NCBI RefSeq assembly: GCF_020524355.2
Contig: NZ_CP129019.1
Coordinates: 434,001-498,000 of the forward strand
Length of the DNA: 64,000 nucleotides
DNA from: Mesobacillus subterraneus
GTDB lineage: Bacteria; Bacillota; Bacilli; Bacillales; Cytobacillaceae
Reading direction: 5' to 3'
The number at the start of each line of letters is the position of its first letter. Position 1 is the stretch's first letter. Both the position numbers and the translations under genes were made by a program. Below, one piece after another: positions 53,308 through 62,896 of the stretch. The notes beneath the pieces were generated by a model, which was given only the letters and a program-made list of their open reading frames with translations, did not search any database and was not told where the DNA came from.

Positions 53308-54186
53308 ATGATAGCTTTTATGAAAAATAATAAACTCTTAATGATATTTACCGCTATTTTTCTGGGAGTGCTCTTAATCTTTGCGACTGCTTTTGCCAAA
53401 ACAGAAACTGCAGCGAGCATCGATGGAGAGAAAATCACGAAGGATGAATTGAACACGAAATTAACAGAAATGTATGGTGCTGAGATATTGGATTCCTTAA
53501 TCACGAACAAAGTGATCGAAATGGAAGCTTCAAAGGAAAAGGTAAAGGTGACAGGTAATGAGATAGATGAAGAGCTTAAGAAGCTACAGGAATCATATGG
53601 TGGTGAAGAAGCTTTTGCTTCAGCGCTTGAACAAAATCAGGTATCCATGGAAAGAATCAGGAAGGACATCGAAATATATCTGCTCGCGGAAAAAATAATC
53701 GGACCTTCGATCGACGTGACTGAAGAGGAAATGAAGTCATATTTCGAGGAAAATAAAGATTCTTTTGACCAGAAGGAACAGGTGAAGGCGAGCCATATAC
53801 TGGTAGAAGATGAGGAAACGGCCAAGAAGGTCAAGGAAGAGCTTGATAATGGAAAAGATTTCGCAGAACTTGCAAAGACCTATTCAACGGATGCTAGCAA
53901 TGCAGATAACGGTGGGGATCTCGGTTATTTTGGAAGAGAAGAAATGGCGGAGGAATTCGAGAATGCAGCATTTGCCTTGGAAGTGAATGCGGTCAGTGAG
54001 CCGGTCAAAACAGAATTCGGCTTCCATATCATTAAGCTTGTTGATAAAAAAGCTGCTAAGGAAGCAGTATTTGATGAACACCAGGAAGAGATTAAAGAAC
54101 TGTTATTTGACCAGAAAATCCAGGCGCAATATCCAAACTGGCTGGATGAGAAAAAAGCCGAATACGATATTAAAAGCTATTTATAA
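53308..54186 (+). CDS. parvulin-type peptidyl-prolyl isomerase, PrsA-like
   Basis: A 292-residue exported foldase: N-terminal hydrophobic segment (about 10-30), SurA/PrsA-like N-domain (about 35-150), parvulin domain (about 160-250; KASHILVEDEETAKK, DNGGDLGYFGREEM, FGFHIIKLVDKK) and a C-terminal helix. B. subtilis PrsA is a lipoprotein, but here no lipobox Cys is present, so this one is either secreted or held by its N-terminal helix. Its position right behind the HtrA-type protease gives a refold-or-degrade pair. Start ATG 53308 (53305 also possible) after GGAGGG. Confidence 0.88.
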   Translation: MIAFMKNNKLLMIFTAIFLGVLLIFATAFAKTETAASIDGEKITKDELNTKLTEMYGAEILDSLITNKVIEMEASKEKVKVTGNEIDEELKKLQESYGGEEAFASALEQNQVSMERIRKDIEIYLLAEKIIGPSIDVTEEEMKSYFEENKDSFDQKEQVKASHILVEDEETAKKVKEELDNGKDFAELAKTYSTDASNADNGGDLGYFGREEMAEEFENAAFALEVNAVSEPVKTEFGFHIIKLVDKKAAKEAVFDEHQEEIKELLFDQKIQAQYPNWLDEKKAEYDIKSYL

Positions 54187-54195
54187 TAAGTTGTA

Positions 54196-54226
54196 AAACC
54201 TCTGCGCTTTTTGCAGGGGTTTTTTA
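54196..54226 (+). terminator. terminator after the htrA-foldase pair
   Basis: AACCTCTGC pairs with GCAGGGGTT (one G-T pair), followed by T. Confidence 0.85.
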
Positions 54227-54285
54227 GTGTTTAGGTTAGTCCATCGAAAAAATCATAAATTTTTAGAATAATTTAGTTGCAGGCT

Positions 54286-54327
54286 AAGTTTCCTTTGCTT
54301 TAAAATGTTGAGCAAAGGAAACTTTTT
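54286..54327 (+). terminator. second, orphan terminator-like hairpin
   Basis: AAGTTTCCTTTGCT pairs perfectly with AGCAAAGGAAACTT (14 bp) around an 11-nt loop, then T5. It lies 60 bases after the previous terminator with no reading frame between them. The rest of the gap up to zupT (54328-54548) holds no feature I can name. Confidence 0.85.
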
Positions 54328-54548
54328 AATCCATACGCATATATTGTGTTTAGTAAAAGGATTTCTGCACCCTGAAAGTTTACCTGAGGAAACATTTTGG
54401 TTCATGTCCATCTTTGCGAAAATATTAGACTTGAAAATTTAGCAAGTGTAACAATTTCGTGTTGCGGCATAAACTAAAGATTATTGTTCACTTTTTATGA
54501 AAATTCTAGGGTGCAGGGTAAATAATGATGGTCAAAGGAGAATGAAAA

Positions 54549-55358
54549 ATGTCACAGGAGATTCTATTTGCATTCGGTTTAACTTTATTTGCAGGTCTAG
54601 CTACCGGAATCGGTAGTATTTTAGCTTTTTTCACATCAAGGACGAATACAAAATTCCTTTCGGTCGCACTTGGATTTTCTGCTGGTGTGATGATTTATGT
54701 GTCGATGATCGAGATTTTCGTCAAAGCAAAGGATTCACTGGTTTCTGCAATGGGTGTACAATTAGGCAACTGGGCAACAGTAGGCGGTTTTTTCGCTGGA
54801 ATCCTGTTAATTGCCTTGATCGATAAGTTCATACCCAAGCAGGGAAATCCTCATGAACTAAAAAAGGTCGAGGATATGAACGCGCCGTCTAATGTTGCCC
54901 ACGATGCAGCCTTGTTGAAGATGGGCACCTTCACAGCTCTGGCAATCGGGATTCACAACTTCCCGGAAGGAATCGCTACCTTCACTTCGGCCATCCAGGA
55001 CCCGGCTTTGGGTGTGGCGATAGCCATCGCGATTGCGATCCACAACATTCCTGAGGGAATTGCCGTTTCTGTCCCGGTGTATTTTGCCACTGGCGATAAG
55101 AAGAAAGCCTTTAAACTGTCATTTCTGTCGGGTCTTGCCGAGCCGATCGGCGCTCTTGTGGCGTACCTCTTCTTAATGCCATTCCTGAATGACATAATGT
55201 TTGGTGTCATTTTCGCGGCCGTAGCTGGCATCATGGTATTTATCTCACTTGATGAATTGTTACCTGCTGCAAAAAAATATGATGAATCTCATCTAGCCAT
55301 TTACGGCTTAATTGCTGGAATGGCAGTCATGGCCGTCAGTCTGCTGCTATTTATATAA
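54549..55358 (+). CDS. zupT: ZIP family metal transporter
   Basis: A 269-residue ZupT-type importer with eight membrane helices. The metal-site helices carry HNFPEGIATF and HNIPEGIAVS, the two conserved HNxPEG motifs. It takes up zinc and, in relatives, iron, manganese or cobalt. AAAGGAGAA precedes the ATG. Single gene; I saw no Zur or Fur box upstream. Confidence 0.94.
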   Translation: MSQEILFAFGLTLFAGLATGIGSILAFFTSRTNTKFLSVALGFSAGVMIYVSMIEIFVKAKDSLVSAMGVQLGNWATVGGFFAGILLIALIDKFIPKQGNPHELKKVEDMNAPSNVAHDAALLKMGTFTALAIGIHNFPEGIATFTSAIQDPALGVAIAIAIAIHNIPEGIAVSVPVYFATGDKKKAFKLSFLSGLAEPIGALVAYLFLMPFLNDIMFGVIFAAVAGIMVFISLDELLPAAKKYDESHLAIYGLIAGMAVMAVSLLLFI

Positions 55359-55375
55359 GTTTACTACCCTGTATG

Positions 55376-55406
55376 AAAGAGTGACCTGTAAAAGGTCACT
55401 CTTTTT
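55376..55406 (+). terminator. terminator after zupT
   Basis: AAAGAGTGACC pairs with GGTCACTCTTT, followed by T. Confidence 0.92.
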
Positions 55407-55594
55407 GGTTCTTCGGATATTGGGAAAATCCAAAAACAGTTCTTTACGCATATGAAAATTTGGTAAATGTGCTAATCATCCTGATTCAAAAGACTTAAAA
55501 ATGAACAGTTTAGCATATTTATATTTTCTGAATATTTTAAATATAATAGAGTCTGTAAGCTGGCAACACCATAAAAATGCAGAGGAGTGGTTGG

Positions 55595-56836
55595 GTGAAA
55601 AAGAAGAAAGTATTAGGAGCCGCACTATTAAGCATGACAATGGGTTTATCTATGTTCACGGCTGGGGCATTTGACCAGGCACCAGAGACACAGGATACAT
55701 ACCGGGTTTTGGTCCAGGGTCCCGCAGCTGAAAAGGCTAAGGCAAAAGATCAGTTCGGCAAAAGATGGGATTTTGGTGCGAAAGGTTTTACAATAGAAGT
55801 CAATGCGAAGCAATACCAGGCACTATTGAAAAATAAGAATCTACAAATAGAAACAGTTTCCCAGGTGCAGCTGAATGCAAAACCGGGGTCCGGAGCACAG
55901 TCTGCGCCAGCCGATCAAACGCCTTGGGGAATGGAAGCAATCTATAATGATAGCAATCTTCAGGCAACATCTGGAGGTAACGGAGTAAAGGTAGCCGTAC
56001 TCGATACCGGGGTGAACGTAAATCATGCTGACTTAGCTGGCAGCGACGAACAATGTAAGGATTTTACACAGCGTAAGTCGCCTCTAGTCAATAATTCATG
56101 TTCGGATAAAAATGGCTATGGAACTCATGTTGCAGGAACAGTCCTGGCTCATGGCGGAACAGGTTTGGGCATTTACGGAGTGGCTCCGAATGCAGACCTT
56201 TGGGCTTATAAAGTATTGAATGACAGAGGATCAGGTTATTCGGATGATATTGCTGGAGCTATCAGGCATGCTGCGGATGAAGCAGTACGTACAGGTTCAA
56301 AAGTGGTCATTTCCATGTCACTCGGATCCAGCAGCAAGAGCACGATGATTGCTGATGCTGTCAATTATGCATATGGAAAAGGTGTCCTAGTTGTCGCCGC
56401 GGCAGGTAACAGCGGACCAAATGCCAATACGATTGGTTATCCGGGTGCCCTTCCGAATGCAGTGGCTGTAGCGGCTTTAGAAGATGTCCAGCAGAACGGT
56501 ACATACCGTGTTGCAGACTTCTCATCTCGTGGCAATCCGCTGACAGACGGTGACTATGTGATCGGTGAGCTCGATGTGGAACTGTCCGCACCTGGAAGAG
56601 CGATCGAATCTACATGGTACGATGGAACCTATAACACAATCAGCGGAACATCCATGGCGACTCCGCACGTATCGGGACTCGCTGCAAAGATTTGGGCTGA
56701 AAATCCAAACATGAGTCATACGCAACTTCGTGCGGAACTTCAGAACCGCGCAAAAGCGAATGATATTCTTGGCGGATCAGGAGCAGCATCTGGTGATGAC
56801 TATGCATCAGGCTTTGGATTCCCGCGAGTGAAGTAA
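55595..56836 (+). CDS. secreted subtilisin-like serine protease
   Basis: A 413-residue pre-pro-protease: signal peptide (about 1-25), inhibitor I9-type propeptide (about 35-95, YRVLVQGPAAEK...GFTIEVNAKQYQALL) and S8 catalytic domain. The triad is Asp137 (VLDTGV), His178 (GYGTHVAG) and Ser353 (GTSMATPH), with oxyanion Asn272. Two Cys (154 and 169) bracket an insert between Asp and His and could form a disulfide, unusual for Bacillus subtilisins. GTG 55595 is chosen because AGAGGAG lies at proper spacing; an ATG at 55577 is upstream of that site. Confidence 0.94.
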   Translation: MKKKKVLGAALLSMTMGLSMFTAGAFDQAPETQDTYRVLVQGPAAEKAKAKDQFGKRWDFGAKGFTIEVNAKQYQALLKNKNLQIETVSQVQLNAKPGSGAQSAPADQTPWGMEAIYNDSNLQATSGGNGVKVAVLDTGVNVNHADLAGSDEQCKDFTQRKSPLVNNSCSDKNGYGTHVAGTVLAHGGTGLGIYGVAPNADLWAYKVLNDRGSGYSDDIAGAIRHAADEAVRTGSKVVISMSLGSSSKSTMIADAVNYAYGKGVLVVAAAGNSGPNANTIGYPGALPNAVAVAALEDVQQNGTYRVADFSSRGNPLTDGDYVIGELDVELSAPGRAIESTWYDGTYNTISGTSMATPHVSGLAAKIWAENPNMSHTQLRAELQNRAKANDILGGSGAASGDDYASGFGFPRVK

Positions 56837-56846
56837 ATATTGAATG

Positions 56847-56885
56847 AAAAACCACTTAATCGAGAGCTGATTAAGTGGTTTTTTT
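56847..56885 (+). terminator. terminator after the subtilase gene
   Basis: AAAAACCACTTAATC pairs perfectly with GATTAAGTGGTTTTT (15 bp) and is followed by T. Confidence 0.94.
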
Positions 56886-56934
56886 GTTCTCTGCTTGAAA
56901 AAAACGCCCGGAATTTCCAGTTCGTCAATATAAT

Positions 56935-57165
56935 TTGATTTTCGCCAATAAGTAAGTGGATTTAGCCAATAAAAATTGAAAATCACTAATAAAAATTGAA
57001 AATCACAAATAAAAATTGAAAATCACAAATAAAGTTGTGAAAATCGCCAATAAGTTGTGAAAATCGCCGATAAGTTGTGAAAATCGCCGATAAGTTGTGA
57101 AAATCGCCAATAAAGTTGTGAAAACCGCCAATAAAGTTGTGAAAACCGACAATAAAATAGTTCAA
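56935..57165 (+). repeat. 20-21-bp tandem array, plus-strand orientation
   Basis: About ten to eleven units. The right part repeats GTTGTGAAAATCGCCAATAA; towards the left it drifts into AAAATCAC(A/T)AATAAAAATTG. Steps are 20 or 21 bases. The shared core reads AAAATCGCCAATAA on the plus strand, the coding direction of the subtilase gene just upstream. It starts directly after that gene's terminator. Confidence 0.92.
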
Positions 57166-57236
57166 GCATCTAAAAGGATAGTAACTTGGTGTGAAAACTA
57201 GTCTTGAACATGCCTGTTCACACAATAGAAATGATA

Positions 57237-57350
57237 TTATAGCGAAAATCTTCATTTTATAGCGACTTTCTGATTTTTATAGCGAAAATCCATTTTTTAT
57301 AGCGATTTTTCCATTTTTATAGCGAAAAATTCGTTTTTATAGCGAACTGG
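57237..57350 (-). repeat. 20-bp tandem array, minus-strand orientation
   Basis: TTATAGCG occurs at 57237, 57257, 57277, 57297, 57317 and 57337, an exact 20-bp step. Read on the minus strand the unit ends in AAAATCGCTATAA, very close to the AAAATCGCCAATAA core of the neighbouring array. This array thus points against the other and follows the transcription of the CAP gene on the minus strand. Confidence 0.92.
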
Positions 57351-57393
57351 AAATTATCCGCGATTTTTTCCAATTCAAGAAATGAGATCCGGC

Positions 57394-58525
57394 TTAAAAT
57401 TTTCTCTTACTATAAAAATTCTCAGTAAAATAAGGCTCATCTTTCGGACCGAACGCGACGCCGACACCGAGCAGTTTAAAATCTGCCTTCAGTATATTTT
57501 CGCGGTGCCCGAGTGAGTTCATCAGACCTTCGTGAGCAAAAATGCTGCTGAACTGTCCATACGCCAGATTCTCTCCGGCAACGGAAAATGCAATATCATC
57601 CTCTTCCATTCTGTCAAAAGGTGACTGCCCTTCAAAGTTCGTGTGGCTGAAATACGAGTTTTCCGCCATATCTGCACTGTGCTTGCGGGCTGTTATTCGA
57701 ACCTGATCATCCCACTCAAGTATGCCAAGGCGGTGCATCAACCTTGAAGCATTTGTCACGTCGAACAGCTGGTATTCAAATCCTTCCTTCAATGCATCAC
57801 TTGCTTTTGTATAAAAGCCTGCTTTGCTTTGCTCCAATTTTTCGCTGACAATCTGGATGGCTGTCACGGTATTATCTCTATGTTTGTCATAAAAAACAGT
57901 CACATAGCTGTCGTCCAAATTGTAGACATCATAGTCCTGATCCTTTTGGAATTGATAGTAGACAAGCCCTTTCCTGATCTCGCTAAGCGGTTCACCAAGC
58001 GTTTGACGCACCGTTTCTTTAGGAGCACCGTACTTGATGCCATTTTTAGCAGCAATCAAATCCTGATTTGAATACAAAGCATTCACAATTCCATCTTTAT
58101 TGTAGGAAACCATGACGAAGTTCTGGAAATTCTCGTGATAAGCATGCCATTCGGTTCCATACTCATTAATGGATACTCGTTTAGGTCCGCCAAGCTGTTT
58201 TTCAACTTCCGCTTTTCCATCCCCAATGCCGATATTATGAATCGTGAAAGTTTTTTCAGAAGGGGTCTCCAACTCAGGTTTTGCCACTTTTGGCAAAATA
58301 TTTTGTTCATCCTGTGTTAATTCTTCCTTCTTTTCATCAAGCTTCCATAACAACTGATTGATTCCATCGTTGACCGTTTCCATTGCTTGGATTAGCTCTG
58401 GATTATCTTTTAACTTATCTATTTCCTGATTTATATTTTGAATTTCTTTTTCATTCGTTAAAAATGGCCATGCAAAATATAGTAAGGCCGGCCCCAAAAA
58501 TCAAGATTGAAAATAAACGTCCCAA
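57394..58525 (-). pseudogene. CAP-domain secreted protein (YlbC-like), frameshifted near the N-terminus
   Basis: The main frame codes for about 367 residues: a coiled-coil stretch, a CAP-associated domain (about 100-220; GIGDGKAEVEKQLGGPKRV) and a CAP/SCP domain (about 245-367; HSADMAENSYFSHTN, SLGHRENILKADFKLLGVGVAFG). The frame has no ribosome binding site at its first TTG (58497) and a TGA six bases further upstream. Another frame begins at TTG 58525 behind AAGGATGGTG and reads MGRLFSILIFG; joining it to PALLYFAWPFL needs removal of one base in the C4A5 run (58492-58500, plus strand). That would restore a normal membrane anchor. It is therefore a one-base frameshift or a sequence error. 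Confidence 0.75.
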
Positions 58526-58750
58526 AGATTATTCACCATCCTTTCTTCCATATCACCAATATACCCATTAATACTTGTTTAAAAAAGCATACTAGCTTGT
58601 TAACGGGGCAAACTTTGTATGTAAAAACAATACAGGTGAATTTATTGTGAATCATTTCACAAAATGTTCGTGATTCTGCTGTTAAATTCGTATGAATCAG
58701 TAGTATTATTACTATCTCTATAGTGATTATATTGCCAGGAGGTCTGATTA

Positions 58751-59746
58751 GTGAAAAAAATTCTGCAACTCATCATTGTGTTCGGACTTATTCTGACACC
58801 TTTTTATACAAATGCTCATGTAAAATGGTTTACTGAAGTGGCGCCTAAGAAAGAAAGTATCGAGAATATTTTGTCTCCGTTATTCATGGGGCTTGCCTTG
58901 CTGGCTGCATTAGTCCTCGCCTCACTGACACTAATAATCCCAAAGATGGCACAATGACCACTCATTCAAAAATGGGATGATTTCCTTTCGGGATTCCGGA
59001 AATATTCTAGATATTTATTGAAATACGGAACAGCAGTCGCTCTAATCATCCAGGTAACAAACGGTACCTTATTCGCACCGGAATTCCAGGTCGACAGCAC
59101 CTTGATGATGATCTTGGCTTGGGCAACGATAGGCCTTCTCCTCGTACCGCACCATATCGCGACAAAAATGGGAGCGGCGATATTACTGATATTATTCATC
59201 ATGGTCACTGTAAACCATGGCATTTTCTATATGCTTGATTACGGTTTTTATGTGGCGATCATCGGAGTGCTGCTTATCGGCAGCACTAAGCTTGAAAATG
59301 TCGGCTTCCCGTTCTTATATTTGGGGACAGGACTCTCATTATGCTGGGTCGCCGTTGAAAAATGGGTATACCCCACCATGTCGCTGGATATCGTCGCAAA
59401 CCACCAGGTGCCTACCTTCGGATTTGACTCAGCATCCTTCATCGTCATGGCCGCTTTCATCGAATTTGTTGTTGGCTATTTGCTGGTAGTCGGTATCTTG
59501 AATCGAGTACTGGGAGTTGTTGTCACAACCATCTTTATTTTAACGACAATGCTTTTCGGATTTACAGAGATCATCGACCACTTCATGATCCATATTGTCC
59601 TGATCATCTTCATCATCGAAGGAGTATCCTTCTATAATCCGCCAATTAAAATGCACAAAACAAGAGTAGACCAATTCATCTTTATATTTTTGAATTTCAT
59701 CTTTGTCTTATCGACCTTTGTGTTAATTTATTATCGTTTTGCTTAA
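58751..59746 (+). pseudogene. DoxX-like polytopic membrane protein split by an in-frame stop
   Basis: Two open stretches in the same frame, 58751-58957 (68 residues: signal peptide, AHVKWFTEVAPKKESIEN, one membrane helix) and 59018-59746 (242 residues, seven or so helices), are joined without a gap by PLIQKWDDFLSGFRKYSRYLL. Only the TGA at 58955-58957 interrupts them; TGG (Trp) would give one 331-residue protein. The family, recalled from other Bacilli, is a DoxX-related membrane protein with an extracellular AHVKWF start. The GTG start has AGGAGGT. The second part has no ribosome binding site of its own, so a nonsense mutation is likely. Confidence 0.75.
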
Positions 59747-59747
59747 G

Positions 59748-59777
59748 CAGCCTTTTATGGAGGCTGTTTTTCTTTTT
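59748..59777 (+). terminator. terminator after the DoxX-like gene
   Basis: CAGCCT pairs with AGGCTG around a 7-nt loop, followed by TTTTTCTTTTT. Confidence 0.8.
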
Positions 59778-59860
59778 GGAATACTCAGACCTTTTGTTGA
59801 CGCTTGCTTCTGTTCTTTGTTACGATTTCTCTAGTTGCAAATGGAATGGGAGAGATGATG

Positions 59861-61147
59861 ATGAAGCCTTATTCTTTTGAACCTGATGCGGAACTTGCCG
59901 CACAGCTTGACGGTGAAGATCTGTTAGCCCGTTACCGGGATGAGTTTTACCTGATACCTGATTCAATCTATCTTGATGGAAACTCGCTTGGTCTCCTTTC
60001 AAAGCGTGCTGAAAAAACATTGCTAGAGTCATTGACCGACTGGCGCGAGCTTGGCATTGATGGCTGGATGGATGGCAACCATCCGTGGTTCTATTTATCT
60101 GAAAAACTGGGAGAATTGACTGCTCCGCTAATCGGTGCTGCTTCTGAAGAGGTAATTGTAAGCGGCTCCACAACGGTCAACCTGCATCAGTTGGTGGCGA
60201 CTTTTTACAAGCCTGAGGGTAAAAAAACCAAAATCCTTGCTGATGAATTGAATTTTCCGTCGGATATCTATGCGCTTCAAAGCCAGCTGCGAATCCATGG
60301 CTATGATCCAGATACGCACCTGATCAGTGTGAAAAGCAGGGACGGAAGGTTCTTGGATGAGGACGATATCATTGAGGCAATGACCGAAGAAATTGCGCTT
60401 GTCGTGCTGCCGACTGTGCTGTACCGCAGCGGACAAATTCTTGATATGGAGCGCCTGACAAGAGCTGCACACAGCCGCGGAATCCTGATTGGTTTCGATG
60501 GCTGCCATTCGATCGGCGCGATTCCTCATTCCTTTTCTGATTGGGGAGTCGACTTTGCCTACTGGTGCAATTATAAGCACCTGAATGGCGGGCCGGGGGC
60601 GGTAGCAGGTCTTTATGTGAACTCGAAGCATTTAGGCACGAAGCCTGGTCTTGCCGGCTGGTTCGGTTCAAGAAAAGATAAACAGTTTGATATGAAGCAT
60701 GTCATGACACCTGCAGAGACTGCCGGCGCTTACCAAATTGGTACACCACATGTTCTGAGCCTTGCGCCTTTACTCGGCTCATTGGAAATGTTCGCAGAGG
60801 CTGGAATTCAGAATATCCGTGAAAAATCATTAAAGATCAACCGTTATCTCATGGATCTGATACAGCAGGAGCTTGGTGATGCAGGCTTCATTATCGGCAG
60901 CCCAACAGAAGATTTCAAACGAGGCGACCATGTCAGTCTGGAGCACAAGGAAGCTGCAAGGATTTGCAAGGCGTTGAAGGAAAAAGGAATCATCCCTGAT
61001 TTCCGCGCTCCGAACATTGTCCGCCTTGCCCCTGTGGCCCTTTACACTTCTTACAATGACGTCTGGAATGCTGTCCAGATCTTAAAAGATATCATGGATA
61101 ATAAATTATACGAGAAATATAGCAATGAGCGCGGAGTTGTGGCGTAG
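59861..61147 (+). CDS. kynU: kynureninase
   Basis: A 428-residue PLP enzyme that cuts kynurenine to anthranilate and alanine. Family blocks: [59 protein letters not shown] (Lys binds PLP), and [21 protein letters not shown] at the end. First gene of a kynU-kynA-kynB operon for tryptophan breakdown to anthranilate. Three ATG codons stand in a row (59855, 59858, 59861); the last has GGGAG at the best spacing. Confidence 0.95.
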   Translation: MKPYSFEPDAELAAQLDGEDLLARYRDEFYLIPDSIYLDGNSLGLLSKRAEKTLLESLTDWRELGIDGWMDGNHPWFYLSEKLGELTAPLIGAASEEVIVSGSTTVNLHQLVATFYKPEGKKTKILADELNFPSDIYALQSQLRIHGYDPDTHLISVKSRDGRFLDEDDIIEAMTEEIALVVLPTVLYRSGQILDMERLTRAAHSRGILIGFDGCHSIGAIPHSFSDWGVDFAYWCNYKHLNGGPGAVAGLYVNSKHLGTKPGLAGWFGSRKDKQFDMKHVMTPAETAGAYQIGTPHVLSLAPLLGSLEMFAEAGIQNIREKSLKINRYLMDLIQQELGDAGFIIGSPTEDFKRGDHVSLEHKEAARICKALKEKGIIPDFRAPNIVRLAPVALYTSYNDVWNAVQILKDIMDNKLYEKYSNERGVVA

Positions 61148-61162
61148 GGGAGGAGTCCGGAA

Positions 61163-61993
61163 ATGAAGGAAGAGCAAAAAACACATCAAATTCACACTGA
61201 TTTTTCAAAAGAGCTTTCTTATGGCAGTTACCTGCAGCTGGATAAAATTTTATCGAGCCAGCAGCGCCTGTCTGATCATCATGATGAAATGCTGTTCATC
61301 ATTATCCACCAGGCTAGCGAGCTGTGGATGAAGCTGATTTTACATGAAGTGAGCGCGGCGATTGACTGCATACGAAAAAATGATTTGGAGCCGAGCTTCA
61401 AGATGCTCTCAAGGGTGTCAAGGATCCAGCAGCAGCTGATCCAATCATGGAGTGTACTTTCGACGCTGACTCCGGCTGAATATATGCAGTTCCGTGACAA
61501 GCTTGGCCATTCGTCAGGATTCCAATCCTATCAGAACCGTTTGATTGAATTTGCTCTTGGCTAAAAGAGCGAACATGTATTGTCTGTGTACAAACATGAT
61601 GCCCAACTGTATAAACAAATGGAGGATGCGCTGCATGGACGATCGATTTATGATGCGGCGATCAGTGCGATGGCGATGCGCGGACTGCCGATAGATGTTG
61701 AAGCCTTAAATCGTGATTGGTCTGCTCCGTACGAACCACATGCCAGTGTCGAGGAAGCATGGCTCACGGTGTACCGAAACGTCGATCAATATTGGGATTT
61801 ATATGAGCTTGCGGAGAAGCTTGTCGATATCGGCAGCCAGCAGCAGCTTTGGCGTTTCAACCATATGAGCACGGTTGAACGGATCATCGGCCACAAAACT
61901 GGAACAGGCGGATCTGCCGGTGTATCCTATTTGAAAAAGGTCGTCGACCACCGATTTTTCCCAGAGCTATGGAGCCTGAGGACGAAGCTATAA
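61163..61993 (+). pseudogene. kynA: tryptophan 2,3-dioxygenase, interrupted by an in-frame stop
   Basis: The frame encodes a typical Bacillus TDO of about 276 residues, which opens the indole ring of tryptophan to N-formylkynurenine. The N-half has [20 protein letters not shown] (haem-side His) and [15 protein letters not shown]; the C-half continues in the same frame with KSEHVLSVYKHDAQLYKQM and RFNHMSTVERIIGHKTGTGGSAGVSYL. A TAA at 61562-61564 separates them. One base change (for example TAT or AAA) would restore the gene. GGGGAGGAG precedes ATG 61163. If real, the first step of the pathway is lost while kynU and kynB remain intact. Confidence 0.85.
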
Positions 61994-62012
61994 TAAGAAA
62001 GTAGGTAACAGT

Positions 62013-62639
62013 ATGGGAAACTGGATTGATATTTCGCAGGTTTTACATGATAAAATTCCTGTTTGGCCGGGCGATACGCCATTTCATTATGAAGTGAGCT
62101 GGGGGATGGAAGAAAGCGGCTCTGTGAATGTCGGACAGGTAACGATGAGCACGCATACCGGCACACATATCGATGCGCCTTTTCATTTCGATAGTGATGG
62201 AAAAAAAGTAATCGATCTGGACTTTAACCTGTATATCGGTCCTGCAAAGGTGATTCATTTACAGAAGCCGGAAAGTATCGGAATTAAGGAAGTGGAAGCT
62301 GAGGATTTGCGCGGAGTCAAGCGCCTGTTGATCCGTACGGACGCATGGCAGGATAAGACGGTGTTCCCAGAATCAATTCCGCATATCGAGCCTGAATTGG
62401 CTGCTTATCTTGCTGAGCAAGGAGTACATTTGCTTGGGCTAGATTTACCATCGGTTGATCCATTGGACAGCAAGGAACTAAGTGCCCATCATGAGTTGAA
62501 CAACCGGGACATTCATATCCTTGAAGGACTGGTACTTGAAAATATCGAACCAGGAGATTACGAGCTCGCTGCATTGCCTCTGCCGCTGGAACAGGCGGAT
62601 GGAAGTCCTGTTCGTGCCGTGATCCGAAAAAAGAATTAA
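62013..62639 (+). CDS. kynB: kynurenine formamidase (arylformamidase)
   Basis: A 208-residue metal-dependent cyclase-family hydrolase that turns N-formylkynurenine into kynurenine. The zinc signature HTGTHIDAPFHF is intact (about residues 50-61); DLPSVDPLDSKELSAHHELN carries the second set of ligands. It starts 19 bases after kynA and completes the tryptophan-to-anthranilate operon. A strong terminator follows. Confidence 0.94.
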   Translation: MGNWIDISQVLHDKIPVWPGDTPFHYEVSWGMEESGSVNVGQVTMSTHTGTHIDAPFHFDSDGKKVIDLDFNLYIGPAKVIHLQKPESIGIKEVEAEDLRGVKRLLIRTDAWQDKTVFPESIPHIEPELAAYLAEQGVHLLGLDLPSVDPLDSKELSAHHELNNRDIHILEGLVLENIEPGDYELAALPLPLEQADGSPVRAVIRKKN

Positions 62640-62643
62640 GATG

Positions 62644-62676
62644 AAGGCTGCCTTCAATTGGGCAGCCTTTTTTGTT
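62644..62676 (+). terminator. terminator after the kyn operon
   Basis: AAGGCTGCC pairs with GGCAGCCTT, followed by T. Confidence 0.93.
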
Positions 62677-62735
62677 TGTTAACCAGGAATTATAAAATTA
62701 ATTAAGTGTGTATAACTACATGTAGTTTTCTTAAT

Positions 62736-62852
62736 CCAGCTCCAGCGCCTAGCCCCTCGAGACGCTACTGTCCTGACAATGAAGTCAAAGAACGACTTCA
62801 CTGGCAGGCCCTCCAGCGCTTGTTGGGGCTGAACGAGGCGCTTGCGCTTTTT
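62736..62852. repeat. dispersed palindromic repeat, single complete unit
   Basis: Third copy of the element at 8.3 and 23.0 kb and the simplest: CCAGCTCCAGCGCCTAGCCC, one GAAGTC-N7-GACTTC hairpin flanked by CCTGACA and TGGCAGG, CAGCGCTTGTTGGGGCTG and AGGCGCTTGCGCTTTTT. At about 117 bp it shows the basic unit, with inverted ends (AGCGCCTAGCCCC against GGGGCTGAACGAGGCGCT). Confidence 0.9.
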
Positions 62853-62896
62853 GTTCTTTGAGGAAAATCATGTCGAAAAGAGAACTAAGATTGTTG

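Noticed and set aside
58955..58957. TGA read as Trp or selenocysteine
   Set aside because: TGA ends many normal genes in this window, and no SECIS-like structure or catalytic context is visible, so a nonsense mutation is simpler.
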